Made by a program: the position numbers and the translations under genes. From JBNLBT01 sp050303435 (lineage in GTDB: Bacteria; Pseudomonadota; Gammaproteobacteria; Xanthomonadales; Marinicellaceae), in the NCBI GenBank assembly GCA_050303435.1, contig JBNLBT010000008.1:1-64000 (forward strand): a stretch of DNA of 64,000 bases, in the 5' to 3' direction. Below the pieces are notes generated by a model, which searched no databases, had not been told where the DNA came from, and saw only the letters and a program-made list of their open reading frames with translations. Shown one piece after another: positions 34,392 to 44,911 of the stretch. The stretch's first letter is position 1. Every line of letters begins with the position of its first letter.

Positions 34392-34850
34392 ATGACTATG
34401 ACATTACAGGTGGGCGACACTGCACCGGATTTCTCACTGGTGGCCGACAATGGCAAACCGTTTAAACTGTCTTCCAAGATCAAAGACAAAATGTTGCTGG
34501 TGTTTTATCCCGGCGACGGCACGCCAGTCTGCACCAAACAATTCTGCGATTACCGGGATGGTGCTAAAGATTTGGAGGGACTGGGTGTTGAAGTGATCGG
34601 TATCAGCGCCAATGACGTCGATTCTCACAAAAAATTCAAAAAAGATTACAACCTGCCGTTCACTCTGTTGTCCGACAACGCCGGTGAGGTCTCTCAGAAA
34701 TACGATGTGCTTGGCTGGTTTGGTGTCAAGCGCGCGCTGTTTCTGGTCAACAAGAAAATGGAAATCAAATACCGCCACATTGAATCGGTTTCGGTGTTTC
34801 GCAAGCCACTGAGCGATCTCAAAGAGACCTTGCGCAAAGTCAAGGATTGA
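34392..34850 (+). CDS. bcp: Peroxiredoxin of the Bcp type
   Basis: A 152-residue thiol peroxidase from the ATG at 34392 (another ATG two codons later). The peroxidatic C47 in DGTPVCTKQFC is followed by C52 five residues later, the spacing of atypical two-cysteine Bcp enzymes. The APDFSL entry and the LLSD/FLVNKK segments match the family. It would reduce peroxides and organic hydroperoxides using thioredoxin. It is a single-gene unit ending in a strong terminator. Confidence 0.9.
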   Translation: MTMTLQVGDTAPDFSLVADNGKPFKLSSKIKDKMLLVFYPGDGTPVCTKQFCDYRDGAKDLEGLGVEVIGISANDVDSHKKFKKDYNLPFTLLSDNAGEVSQKYDVLGWFGVKRALFLVNKKMEIKYRHIESVSVFRKPLSDLKETLRKVKD

Positions 34851-34865
34851 TCCACCCGATCCACT

Positions 34866-34898
34866 AAAAAAGCCATTCAATTTGAATGGCTTTTTTTT
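34866..34898. terminator. Bidirectional rho-independent terminator
   Basis: A-run, then AGCCATTCA paired with TGAATGGCT around a three-base loop, then eight Ts. The A/T runs extend the stem and give a T-tail on either strand. It lies between the convergent bcp and PHA-system genes and can serve both. Confidence 0.88.
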
Positions 34899-34924
34899 AC
34901 CGATGTGCGCCGCCTGCGCACGCT

Positions 34925-35197
34925 TTAAAAGTGTTCGTTCAACTGGTTGTGGATTTCATTTTCAATCACCGGTTTAAACGCCATCATCAGAAAACCCAGA
35001 CGCGCATCGATGTGCAGGGTGCCATCGGCCACATTCACGGTGCCGCTGATGCCGTTGCCTTCAATGCTGAAGATGCGTCCGTCGTCGGTGTGATAATGGA
35101 TGCCATACTTGCGTTCCAGCGCGTCCAGAAGTTCCAGCAGTTTATCCTGGTGCGCGGTGTCTTCACTGATCGGGTGGGCGATGGTGATTCTGGACAT
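34925..35197 (-). CDS. Polyhydroxyalkanoic acid system family protein
   Basis: A 90-residue protein matching the small PHA_gran_rgn family by its start (ITIAHPISEDTAHQDKLLELLDALERKYG), the middle NVADGTLHIDARLGFLMM, and its size. Family members are found with polyhydroxyalkanoate granule genes, but their own role is unclear and no phaC or phasin gene is in this window. It lies seven bases after the M56-TonB gene, so it probably shares that transcript. Confidence 0.72.
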   Translation of the reverse strand: MSRITIAHPISEDTAHQDKLLELLDALERKYGIHYHTDDGRIFSIEGNGISGTVNVADGTLHIDARLGFLMMAFKPVIENEIHNQLNEHF

Positions 35198-35204
35198 CTC
35201 AAGC

Positions 35205-36932
35205 TCACTGGAGGGTGGTTCTGCTGCAGCGCGGCGGTTTCTTGATGTTGGAGCCGGTGCCGGGCATGTAACACAAACCTTCGGCGGTGCCGTCCAGCTG
35301 GAATGTAAAGATGCGCTGGTAGGTGCGTTGCAAATTGGATGTGGTCAACGATTCGGGTTCAAACAGCCATTGACGCATGGCGTCTTTGATCGCCTGATTG
35401 AACACCAGCAACTTGTTTTGTGAACGAATGTCCACATCGTACACGCGGCCGGAGTCACTGATGCGGAAATTAACAAACACGGTCGATTCCATGTGCATTT
35501 TGCGCAGGCGCACCGGATAGACGGGGTCAACGTAACGCTTCAACACCGGATTGAGGGTGGGGGTGTCGTTGCCGCGCGTTTTCGCGCTGCCAAAATCAGG
35601 CAGAAAATTCATCCCCACAGTTCGCGGCGTTTCCACCTGGGTCATCAATTGCAGCTCGGGTCGCGCGCGATTGAAATCGTATTCAATGTAGTTTTTCGGA
35701 TCCAGGGGTTCGCTGAGGTCGCTGGTTGCGGAGTTGGCGACAACGGCGCCGGTGGCTGTTTGGCTGCTGGCAGCACCGGCTGAACGCACTGAATCAACGG
35801 GCGTTGTGGGTCGGTTGTAACTGAACACGCCCGGGTCGGTGATGTAAAACGGTTGCACACGGGATTTGCTTTCGCGCTGCAGGCTCACGCCGGTGTTTTG
35901 CAACGCGCCGTGTCCCAGATCCTGGCCCTGATTGCCTGACAGTGCCAGCACTGAATAAAGATAGACCGCCAGCAACAGCAGTGGCAAGATGTAATAAGCG
36001 CCTGAACGCTTGTTTTTGTTGTGCAGCAGGGTTTTGATGCGCTGCAGCAATTGGCCGTCATTGAATGCGACCTGAATTCTGAAATTGGCGTTTTCCTGGT
36101 GGTGCAGGCTGGCCACATTGGTCAGGGCGCGCGCATAGACCATGGGGTTGGTGTCCAGTGACAGCACCATCTGGTCACAGCATTGTTCCCGGGTGTTGCG
36201 GATGTCGGCATTCATCCACTTGATCATGGGGTGGAAGAAAAACAGCGTTTCTGTGATCAGTTGCAGCAGATTGTGCAGGAAGTCGCGCCGTTTGATGTGA
36301 CACAATTCGTGCAGAATGATGGCTTCGATCTGATCTTGCGGCAATTGATTGATCAATGCCACCGGAAACAAGACGATGGGTTTGAAGTGTCCAAATGCCG
36401 CGGGAATGGACAATTTATCCGTCAATCGCGCTTGCAGTTTCTTGTGCAACTTGAGTCGTAACAGGGCTTTGTCGACAAATCGCTGCAGCGCCGGTGGCAA
36501 GGGCTGCACTGCGTGCGCCTTGATCTTTTGCAGATCCAGCCAGGATTTGAACAGTTTGACGCTGATCAGTGAAACGGCCAGCAGCCAGGCGCTGACCAGA
36601 TAGGGCATGGCCTGGTCAATCAGGTAGATAAACAGCGTCACTGGACTCACTTGTGCCACGCCGGTTTGTGGCAGCGCGGTCAAGGCCAGGAAGGCGGGTT
36701 GGTCGATCAAAGGGATGGAGGCGGTTTGCTGAATTCTTGACAGCAATCCCAGGGCGGGCACCAGCAAGGTCAGAACGATGGCGGCCATGCCGACCCAGTA
36801 CTTGCTGATCAACTGGTTTTTGTGCAAAGCGCGCGTGATGATCAGGTAACCCAGTGCGATCAGTGTGCCTTGCCACAAAAAGTGCACCAGTGTCCAGCCC
36901 ACCTGTTCAGCCATATACATGATTGTTGCCAT
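35205..36932 (-). CDS. M56-family (BlaR1-like) metallopeptidase with C-terminal TonB domain
   Basis: A 575-residue protein. Three or four membrane helices (about 10-125) precede the gluzincin motif HELCH (H208, E209, H212) and the downstream zinc ligand E249 in REQCCDQ. A further helix (about 305-325) is followed by a periplasmic linker and a TonB C-terminal domain (about 475-565) with DPVYPVRLR, GRVYDVDI and WLFEPES. BlaR1-type peptidases cut a cognate BlaI repressor after an external signal. Here the usual penicillin-binding sensor is replaced by a TonB domain. An AGGAGG sequence lies upstream. The BlaI-type gene is directly upstream. Confidence 0.88.
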   Translation of the reverse strand: MATIMYMAEQVGWTLVHFLWQGTLIALGYLIITRALHKNQLISKYWVGMAAIVLTLLVPALGLLSRIQQTASIPLIDQPAFLALTALPQTGVAQVSPVTLFIYLIDQAMPYLVSAWLLAVSLISVKLFKSWLDLQKIKAHAVQPLPPALQRFVDKALLRLKLHKKLQARLTDKLSIPAAFGHFKPIVLFPVALINQLPQDQIEAIILHELCHIKRRDFLHNLLQLITETLFFFHPMIKWMNADIRNTREQCCDQMVLSLDTNPMVYARALTNVASLHHQENANFRIQVAFNDGQLLQRIKTLLHNKNKRSGAYYILPLLLLAVYLYSVLALSGNQGQDLGHGALQNTGVSLQRESKSRVQPFYITDPGVFSYNRPTTPVDSVRSAGAASSQTATGAVVANSATSDLSEPLDPKNYIEYDFNRARPELQLMTQVETPRTVGMNFLPDFGSAKTRGNDTPTLNPVLKRYVDPVYPVRLRKMHMESTVFVNFRISDSGRVYDVDIRSQNKLLVFNQAIKDAMRQWLFEPESLTTSNLQRTYQRIFTFQLDGTAEGLCYMPGTGSNIKKPPRCSRTTLQ

Positions 36933-36965
36933 TGCCTGTCAACCCTCCTGCAACTCGTTCTCGTT

Positions 36966-37367
36966 TTATCTGCTCTGTTTCATCTCGCTGCCATCCATGC
37001 GGTCGAGCAATTCCTTGATTTCCTTCAATTCGCTTTCACTGGTGTTGGGGTTGCTGCCCAGCGCCTGCATCACCAGATTGCTCAGCGAGCCACCGAACAG
37101 GCGTTGTTTGAGGTCTTCCAGCATTTGCGATTGGGTTTCTTTTTTGCTCAGAGTGGGTTGGTAAATATGGGCTTTTTGTTCGCTGTTGCGTTCAACCAGA
37201 CCTTTCTGATGCATGACCTGCAGCATTTTCAGTGTGGTGGTGTAGCTGGTTTTGCCTTTCTTGATGATCTCTTCATGGATTTGCCGCACCGTCGCCGGTG
37301 AGATCTGCCACATGATGTTGAGAATCGCCAATTCAGTCTTGGTTGGTTTAGGTAATGTTTTTTTCAT
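36966..37367 (-). CDS. BlaI/MecI/CopY-family transcriptional repressor
   Basis: A 133-residue protein from the ATG at 37367 (the reading frame continues 16 codons upstream without family character). The N-terminal winged helix (about 5-80) includes KPTKTELAILNIMWQISPATVRQIHEEI and SYTTTLKMLQVMHQKGLV, the BlaI recognition-helix segment. The C-terminal part is a charged dimerisation tail. It should repress its own operon and be released by the M56 peptidase encoded 33 bases downstream. No beta-lactamase gene is near. Confidence 0.92.
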   Translation of the reverse strand: MKKTLPKPTKTELAILNIMWQISPATVRQIHEEIIKKGKTSYTTTLKMLQVMHQKGLVERNSEQKAHIYQPTLSKKETQSQMLEDLKQRLFGGSLSNLVMQALGSNPNTSESELKEIKELLDRMDGSEMKQSR

Positions 37368-37390
37368 GGCATTGATGTTTAAACGAAATC

Positions 37391-37403
37391 CATCGTAAAT
37401 ATT
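37391..37403. promoter_or_regulatory. Candidate BlaI operator
   Basis: GTAA-ATA-TTAC, a short inverted repeat, lies about 25-35 bases before the repressor ATG, where a self-regulating BlaI-type protein would be expected to bind. It overlaps a weak TAATAT -10 on the minus strand. It does not match the classical BlaI site, so confidence is low. Confidence 0.3.
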
Positions 37404-37424
37404 ACACCAGAACACGGCCCGGAT

Positions 37425-38288
37425 TCAATCATTATCGCGGTTTTTGTCGGCCGAAAAAAATTCACTGATCAGTTGGGCGTCGTCGCTGTCAGGCACCGGC
37501 ATGGCGGGGTATTGAGGGCCCAATTCCTGCAGCTTGTGCAACACAATGCGGGCCACCAGGGCGCGCATGTGGTTTTTGTTGTCGGCCGGCACCACATGCC
37601 AGGGCGCGTGTTCTGTGGACGTGTGCTGCAACATGGCGTCAAAGGCCTGTTGGTAGGCGTCCCAGTGCAGGCTCTCACGCAAATCACCGGGGTTGAATTT
37701 CCATTGCTTTTTGGCTTCGGTGTAGCGGCTGTGAAAACGTTGATATTGTTCAGCACGGGACACGTCCAGCATGATCTTAATGAGTCGCGTGCCGTTTTGC
37801 GTCAGGTGTTTTTCCACCGCGTTGATGGCGGCGTAACGCTGCTGCCAAAATGCCGCATCTACACGCGCCGGATCGATGGCCTGAGCGCGCAGATAGTGCG
37901 GGTGAACGCGCACCACCAGAACCTCCTCATAGTGGCTGCGATTGAACACGCGCAGGTGACCGCGCGGGGGAAATTCACGCGCACAACGCCAGATGAAATC
38001 GTGTCGGGTTTCCAGTTTTGACGGGGCTTTAAATGCAGTGACATCGAAGGCCGATGGATCGCAGCAGCGAAACACACGTCGAATGGTGCCGTCCTTGCCG
38101 GCGGCGTCCAGGGCCTGAAAAATCACCAGCACCGCGTGCGTTCCGGCCGCGGCCAGCCGTTGTTGCAGGGCGCCGATGGCGCGGGCATCGTCGCGCAGGT
38201 CCGGTTGTGCTGTTTGGATGAACGTCTGCAGCTGATCGGCGCTGGGTCGCGGGCCATTTTTGTATATAAAATCGGCGCAATTTGACAT
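37425..38288 (-). CDS. PPK2-family polyphosphate kinase
   Basis: A 287-residue single-domain PPK2. The Walker A loop is DAAGKDG (61-67) and the lid/Walker B segment RGHLRVFNRSHYEEVLVVRV lies near residues 109-128. Such enzymes use polyphosphate to phosphorylate nucleoside mono- or diphosphates; the single-domain form fits class I or III, and I cannot separate AMP from ADP preference here. It lies 57 bases upstream of the BlaI-type gene on the same strand. Confidence 0.9.
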   Translation of the reverse strand: MSNCADFIYKNGPRPSADQLQTFIQTAQPDLRDDARAIGALQQRLAAAGTHAVLVIFQALDAAGKDGTIRRVFRCCDPSAFDVTAFKAPSKLETRHDFIWRCAREFPPRGHLRVFNRSHYEEVLVVRVHPHYLRAQAIDPARVDAAFWQQRYAAINAVEKHLTQNGTRLIKIMLDVSRAEQYQRFHSRYTEAKKQWKFNPGDLRESLHWDAYQQAFDAMLQHTSTEHAPWHVVPADNKNHMRALVARIVLHKLQELGPQYPAMPVPDSDDAQLISEFFSADKNRDND

Positions 38289-38349
38289 AGAATATGCGGC
38301 TCCGGAAATTCTCTGATTTGCGGATAAATTAACACAACATCATTCATTT

Positions 38350-38823
38350 ATGACAAAAATATTGTTTGTTTGCATGGGCAACATTTGCCGTTCACCCACC
38401 GCTCAGGCGGTGTTTGAGAAATTGCTCAGTGAGCGCGATTTGAGTGCGCAGTATTGCGCGGATTCGGCCGGCACACACGCCTATCACGTGGGGCATGCGC
38501 CGGACGCGCGCTCCAGTAAGGCGGCGCTTGAGCGCGGCATCGACATGTCCCGTTTGCGTGCCCGCCAGGTGGCCGACGCGGACTTCTGCCAATTCGATCT
38601 GTTGTTGGCCATGGACACGGAAAATTTACACAATTTACGTGCCCGGGCGTCGCAGACGCACGCTCACAAAGTGCGTCACGTGATGGAATTTGCTGCGCGC
38701 AGCGGACTGCGCGATGTGCCCGATCCATATTATGGAGATGGCCGGGGCTTTGAGTTGGTGCTGGATTTGTTGCATGAAGCCTGCGCGGGTTTGCTGGATG
38801 CGCTGGAGTCTGAGCGCAGATGA
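38350..38823 (+). CDS. Low-molecular-weight protein-tyrosine phosphatase
   Basis: A 157-residue phosphatase with the N-terminal P-loop CMGNICRS (C8 to R14, CX5R) and the DPYYGDG segment near residue 123 that carries the general acid. It has no kinase or exopolysaccharide neighbour, so this is not an obvious Wzb. A TTGACA at 38282-38287 could be its -35. Its stop overlaps tgt (ATGA), indicating co-translation. Confidence 0.9.
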   Translation: MTKILFVCMGNICRSPTAQAVFEKLLSERDLSAQYCADSAGTHAYHVGHAPDARSSKAALERGIDMSRLRARQVADADFCQFDLLLAMDTENLHNLRARASQTHAHKVRHVMEFAARSGLRDVPDPYYGDGRGFELVLDLLHEACAGLLDALESERR

Positions 38824-39932
38824 GTCGCGGCGGTCTGTCATTTGAAGTATTGACCACCCAGGGCGCCGCCCGCCTTGGGCGTTTGCAATTTCAACGCGGG
38901 ACAGTGGACACCCCGTGTTTCATGCCCGTGGGCACCTACGGCACGGTCAAGGCCATGACCCCGGATGAGTTGACCGGTCTGGGCGCGCAGATGATCCTGG
39001 GCAACACCTTTCATCTGATGCTCAGGCCCGGCACCGAGGTCATCGCGGCGCACGGGGATTTGCACGATTTCATGGGCTGGTCGGGGCCGATACTCACGGA
39101 CTCGGGCGGTTTTCAGGTGTTTTCCCTGGCCGCGCGGCGCAAAATCACTGAAGACGGAGTGACCTTCGCGTCACCGGTGGATGGCTCGAAAATTTTCCTC
39201 GGGCCGGAAGAGTCCATGGCGGTGCAGCGGGCGCTGGGTTCGGATGTGGTGATGATTTTTGATGAATGCACGCCGTATCCGGCCGATCACGACACCGCCG
39301 CGCGTTCCATGGAGCTGTCGCTGCGCTGGGCGGCGCGCAGCAAACAGGCGTTTGCCGACAACCCCAACGCCTTGTTTGGCATTGTGCAGGGCGGCATGCA
39401 CGCGGATTTGCGCCGGCATTCGGCCGAAGCGCTGCAATCCATTGGCTTCCATGGTTACGCCATCGGCGGTTTGTCGGTGGGCGAACCCAAAGATTTGCGT
39501 GAACAGGTGTTGGATGACACCTTGCCGCATTTGCCCGCAGAAACGCCGCGGTATCTGATGGGCGTGGGCAAGCCGGAAGACATTTTGCAGGCGGTATTGC
39601 GCGGGGTGGACATGTTCGATTGCGTGATGCCCACACGCAACGCCCGCAACGGCCACATTTTCACTTGGCAGGGCGTGATTAAAATCCGCAACGCGGCGCA
39701 CCGCAACGACCCCCGGCCGCTGGATGAACACTGCGGCTGTTACACCTGCCGGAATTTTTCCCGCGCCTATTTGCGGCATCTGGACAAGTGCAACGAGATC
39801 CTCGGTTCGCGCTTGAACACCATCCACAATTTGTATTTTTACCAGGACTTTATGGCGCGCATTCGTGCGGCCATTCAAGCCGGTCGACTGCAGGATTTTG
39901 AACGCGAATACAGCGCCGGTCTGAGGTCGTGA
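38820..39932 (+). CDS. tgt: Queuine tRNA-ribosyltransferase (TGT)
   Basis: A 370-residue enzyme. The active-site segment ILTDSGGFQVFSL lies near residue 90 and the base-binding GIVQGG near 185. The second catalytic aspartate is in the DCVMPTRNARNGH region, and the zinc site CGCYTC with the following histidine lies near 305-335. It exchanges guanine 34 for preQ1 in tRNAs for Asp, Asn, His and Tyr. The queA and yajC-secDF neighbours common elsewhere are not in this window. Confidence 0.96.
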   Translation: MSRGGLSFEVLTTQGAARLGRLQFQRGTVDTPCFMPVGTYGTVKAMTPDELTGLGAQMILGNTFHLMLRPGTEVIAAHGDLHDFMGWSGPILTDSGGFQVFSLAARRKITEDGVTFASPVDGSKIFLGPEESMAVQRALGSDVVMIFDECTPYPADHDTAARSMELSLRWAARSKQAFADNPNALFGIVQGGMHADLRRHSAEALQSIGFHGYAIGGLSVGEPKDLREQVLDDTLPHLPAETPRYLMGVGKPEDILQAVLRGVDMFDCVMPTRNARNGHIFTWQGVIKIRNAAHRNDPRPLDEHCGCYTCRNFSRAYLRHLDKCNEILGSRLNTIHNLYFYQDFMARIRAAIQAGRLQDFEREYSAGLRS

Positions 39933-39948
39933 CAGGTGCTTTTTTCAG

Positions 39949-39978
39949 GTGACCAAAAGTCATTCAGTGTGGTATAAT
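39949..39978 (+). promoter_or_regulatory. Promoter of gyrA
   Basis: A perfect TATAAT (39973-39978) preceded 18 bases upstream by GTGACC (39949-39954, four of six consensus bases). It lies in the 84-base gap between tgt and gyrA, about 40 bases before the start codon. Confidence 0.5.
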
Positions 39979-40016
39979 TTTCGCTTTTGTGATCCGCGCT
40001 TTCAGGGGCCTTTTTT

Positions 40017-42565
<2,549 letters not shown>

Positions 42566-42569
<4 letters not shown>

Positions 42570-43330
42570 GTCGACGACTGATGGTGGCCGGCAACTGGAA
42601 ATTGCACGGTTCAAAACAGATGATTCAAACGCTGTTGCAGGGGCTTCGCGACGGACTGCAAGCCGGCAAGGGTTTTGATGTGGCGGTATTTCCGCCCTCG
42701 GTGTACCTGCCTTTGGTCGCTGAGTTGCTGGACGGTGCCGGAATCGAGTTCGGTGCTCAGGACGTCAGTGCCCATGAGGGCGGTGCGCACACCGGTGAAG
42801 TTTCCGCCGCCATGCTGCAGGAATTTGCCTGTCGCTATTGTCTGGTGGGTCATTCCGAGCGACGCACAGATCACAACGAAAGCAGCGCCCTGGTGGCGGA
42901 AAAATTCAAGCGCGTGATTGAACAGGGCATGACGCCAATTCTGTGCGTCGGAGAAACCCTGGAAGCGCGCGAAAGCGGCCGCACAGAAGCGGTGGTTGCC
43001 GAGCAGGTGGGTGCCGTATTGGACGCGCACGGCGCAGAGGTTATGGGGCAGGGCGTGATCGCCTATGAACCGGTTTGGGCCATTGGCACAGGCCGCACCG
43101 CCAGCGCTGAACAGGCGCAGGAAGTTCATCAATTTATCCGTTCTCAATTGGCGGCAAAAAGTGATACAATATCGCGCCGCATCCGGATCCTCTACGGTGG
43201 AAGCTGTAAAGGCGACAACGCCCATGAGCTGTTTTCCATGCCTGACGTGGACGGTGGACTGATCGGTGGTGCGTCATTAACCAGTCAAGATTTTTTGTCA
43301 ATTTGTGCGCAAGCGGACAAATTGAGCTAA
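42566..43330 (+). CDS. tpiA: Triosephosphate isomerase
   Basis: A 254-residue TIM barrel with all catalytic residues: N10 and K12 in GNWKLHG, H96 in VGHSERR, E168 in AYEPVWAIGTG, and the phosphate-binding YGGS and GGASL loops. It interconverts dihydroxyacetone phosphate and glyceraldehyde 3-phosphate. The ATG overlaps the gyrA stop, an unusual coupling; secG follows by 12 bases, the common gammaproteobacterial order. Confidence 0.97.
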
Positions 43331-43342
43331 GGAGATAAGTGC

Positions 43343-43876
43343 ATGTCAATCAGTGTTTTGAACATCCTGCAAGTGCTGGTCGCAATCAGCCTGGTCGGGT
43401 TCATTTTGATTCAGCGTGGCCCCGGTGCAACCGCCGGTTCCGCCTTCGGTGCGGGCGCTTCCGGCACCGTGTTCGGTTCGCGCGGTTCTGGTTCATTTTT
43501 GACCAAAACCACAGCCATTCTGGCGACCCTGTTTTTCATCATCACCATGGCGATCGCAATTGATGCGCGCAGCCGGCTGTCCGCAAGCGATGCCGACAGC
43601 GGCCGTGATCTGGGCGTGATGGGGACTTTGAGTCCAGAAGAACAAACCGATGTGCCAACGCTGGCACCGGTGCCGGGCAGCGACATCGATGGTGTTGATA
43701 TTGAGCCTGTTTCCGGCGCTGCCGCGGACAAATCGGATCAGATCACAGTGGCCGGTCAGGACGCGGTGGATGCGGTGATGCAGGACGGCGGCACACGCAT
43801 GGACAATGCGAACGAAGACGGCGGTGCAGCGGCAGCGGATGAAGCATCCGCCGACGACGACGGCACCCCGCAGTAA
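43343..43876 (+). CDS. secG: Preprotein translocase subunit SecG with long acidic tail
   Basis: A 177-residue SecG. Two membrane helices (about 4-23 and 54-73) flank the conserved LIQRGPGATAGSAFGAGASG loop. A strong ribosome-binding site AAGGAG precedes the ATG. The last 100 residues (from about 77) are acidic, with 23 D/E against four K/R, and are low in complexity; E. coli SecG is only 110 residues. It helps SecYE and SecA move proteins across the inner membrane. Confidence 0.93.
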   Translation: MSISVLNILQVLVAISLVGFILIQRGPGATAGSAFGAGASGTVFGSRGSGSFLTKTTAILATLFFIITMAIAIDARSRLSASDADSGRDLGVMGTLSPEEQTDVPTLAPVPGSDIDGVDIEPVSGAAADKSDQITVAGQDAVDAVMQDGGTRMDNANEDGGAAAADEASADDDGTPQ

Positions 43877-43883
43877 TATGCAT

Positions 43884-43969
43884 GCCGGAGTGGTGGAATT
43901 GGTAGACACGCTATCTTGAGGGGGTAGTGACCTTCGGTCGTGCCGGTTCGAGTCCGGCCTTCGGCACCA
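43884..43969 (+). tRNA. tRNA-Leu (anticodon GAG)
   Basis: A complete 86-base class II tRNA with CCA encoded. Acceptor GCCGGAG pairs with CTTCGGC; anticodon stem CTATC/GGTAG with loop TTGAGGG gives GAG. It starts seven bases after the secG stop, so it must share a transcript with or be processed from the secG message. Confidence 0.97.
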
Positions 43970-43987
43970 ATTAATAAGAATCAACCC

Positions 43988-44017
43988 ATCGGCCAGACCC
44001 GCCAGGTTCTGGCCGAT
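43988..44017 (+). other. Perfect hairpin between tRNA-Leu and nuoA
   Basis: ATCGGCCAGA and TCTGGCCGAT pair over ten bases around a ten-base loop, 18 bases after the tRNA and 34 bases before nuoA. No T-run follows, so it is more likely a processing or stability element, or a partial terminator, than a strong stop. Confidence 0.6.
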
Positions 44018-44051
44018 TAACAAGCAAACACAACAGCGAGGAGTCACCGGC

Positions 44052-44408
44052 ATGATTGCAGAATATTTTCCGGTTCTGATGTTCCTGGGCGTTTCAACAG
44101 GGCTGGGTCTGGTGTTGCTGTCCATCGGTTTTATCCTGGGCAAAGGCAAGGCCAATGAAAACAAACTCTCGGCCTATGAATGCGGTTTTGAAGCGTTTGA
44201 CGACGCGCACATGAAGTTCGACGTGCGGTTCTACCTGGTGGCCATTCTATTCATCATTTTCGATCTGGAAATTGCATTCCTGTTTCCCTGGGCTGTGGTG
44301 CTGGACAAGCTCGGTGCCTTTGGGCTGGTGTCGATGTTTTTGTTTTTATTCATCCTCGTTATTGGCTTTATTTACGAGTGGAAAAAAGGGGCGTTGGAAT
44401 GGGAATAG
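44052..44408 (+). CDS. nuoA: NADH-quinone oxidoreductase subunit A
   Basis: A 118-residue subunit with three membrane helices and the conserved loop YECGFEAFDDAHMKFDVRFYLVA after the first. A GAGGAG ribosome-binding site lies upstream. First gene of a complete nuoA-N operon encoding respiratory complex I. It overlaps nuoB by ten bases. Confidence 0.97.
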   Translation: MIAEYFPVLMFLGVSTGLGLVLLSIGFILGKGKANENKLSAYECGFEAFDDAHMKFDVRFYLVAILFIIFDLEIAFLFPWAVVLDKLGAFGLVSMFLFLFILVIGFIYEWKKGALEWE

Positions 44409-44911
44409 TCGATCACATCACGCAACCGGTCGTTGACCAGGGCTTGCAGGACAAAGGATTTGTGACCGCCAATCTGGATTCATTGATCAATTGGGCGAAA
44501 ACCGGTTCGCTGTGGCCGATGACCTTCGGGCTGGCCTGTTGCGCGGTAGAAATGATGGAGGCCGGCTCAGCGCGCTATGATCTGGACCGTTTCGGGGTGA
44601 TTTTCAGACCTTCACCGCGGCAGTCGGATGTCATGATTGTGGCCGGCACGCTGGTCAACAAAATGGCACCGGCGCTGCGCAAGGTGTACGACCAGATGGC
44701 CGAGCCCAAATACGTGATTTCCATGGGTTCCTGCGCCAACGGCGGCGGCTATTACCACTACTCCTATTCGGTGGTGCGCGGCTGCGACCGGGTGGTGCCG
44801 GTGGACGTGTACGTGCCGGGCTGTCCACCCACCGCTGAGGCCCTGATCTACGGCATCCTGCAATTGCAGAAAAAAATCAAGCGCACCAACACCATCGCCA
44901 GAACAACATGA
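44399..44911 (+). CDS. nuoB: NADH-quinone oxidoreductase subunit B
   Basis: A 170-residue subunit, starting at the ATG at 44399 (the frame continues seven codons upstream inside nuoA). The cysteines for the terminal N2 cluster are C47, C48, C112 and C142, in GLACCAVEMM, GSCANGGG and VPGCPPT. It passes electrons to quinone at the junction of the peripheral and membrane arms. Confidence 0.97.
   Translation: MGIVDHITQPVVDQGLQDKGFVTANLDSLINWAKTGSLWPMTFGLACCAVEMMEAGSARYDLDRFGVIFRPSPRQSDVMIVAGTLVNKMAPALRKVYDQMAEPKYVISMGSCANGGGYYHYSYSVVRGCDRVVPVDVYVPGCPPTAEALIYGILQLQKKIKRTNTIARTT

Noticed and set aside
34925..37367. Beta-lactam resistance locus from BlaI and BlaR1-like genes
   Set aside because: No beta-lactamase or penicillin-binding sensor domain is present; the peptidase has a TonB domain instead.
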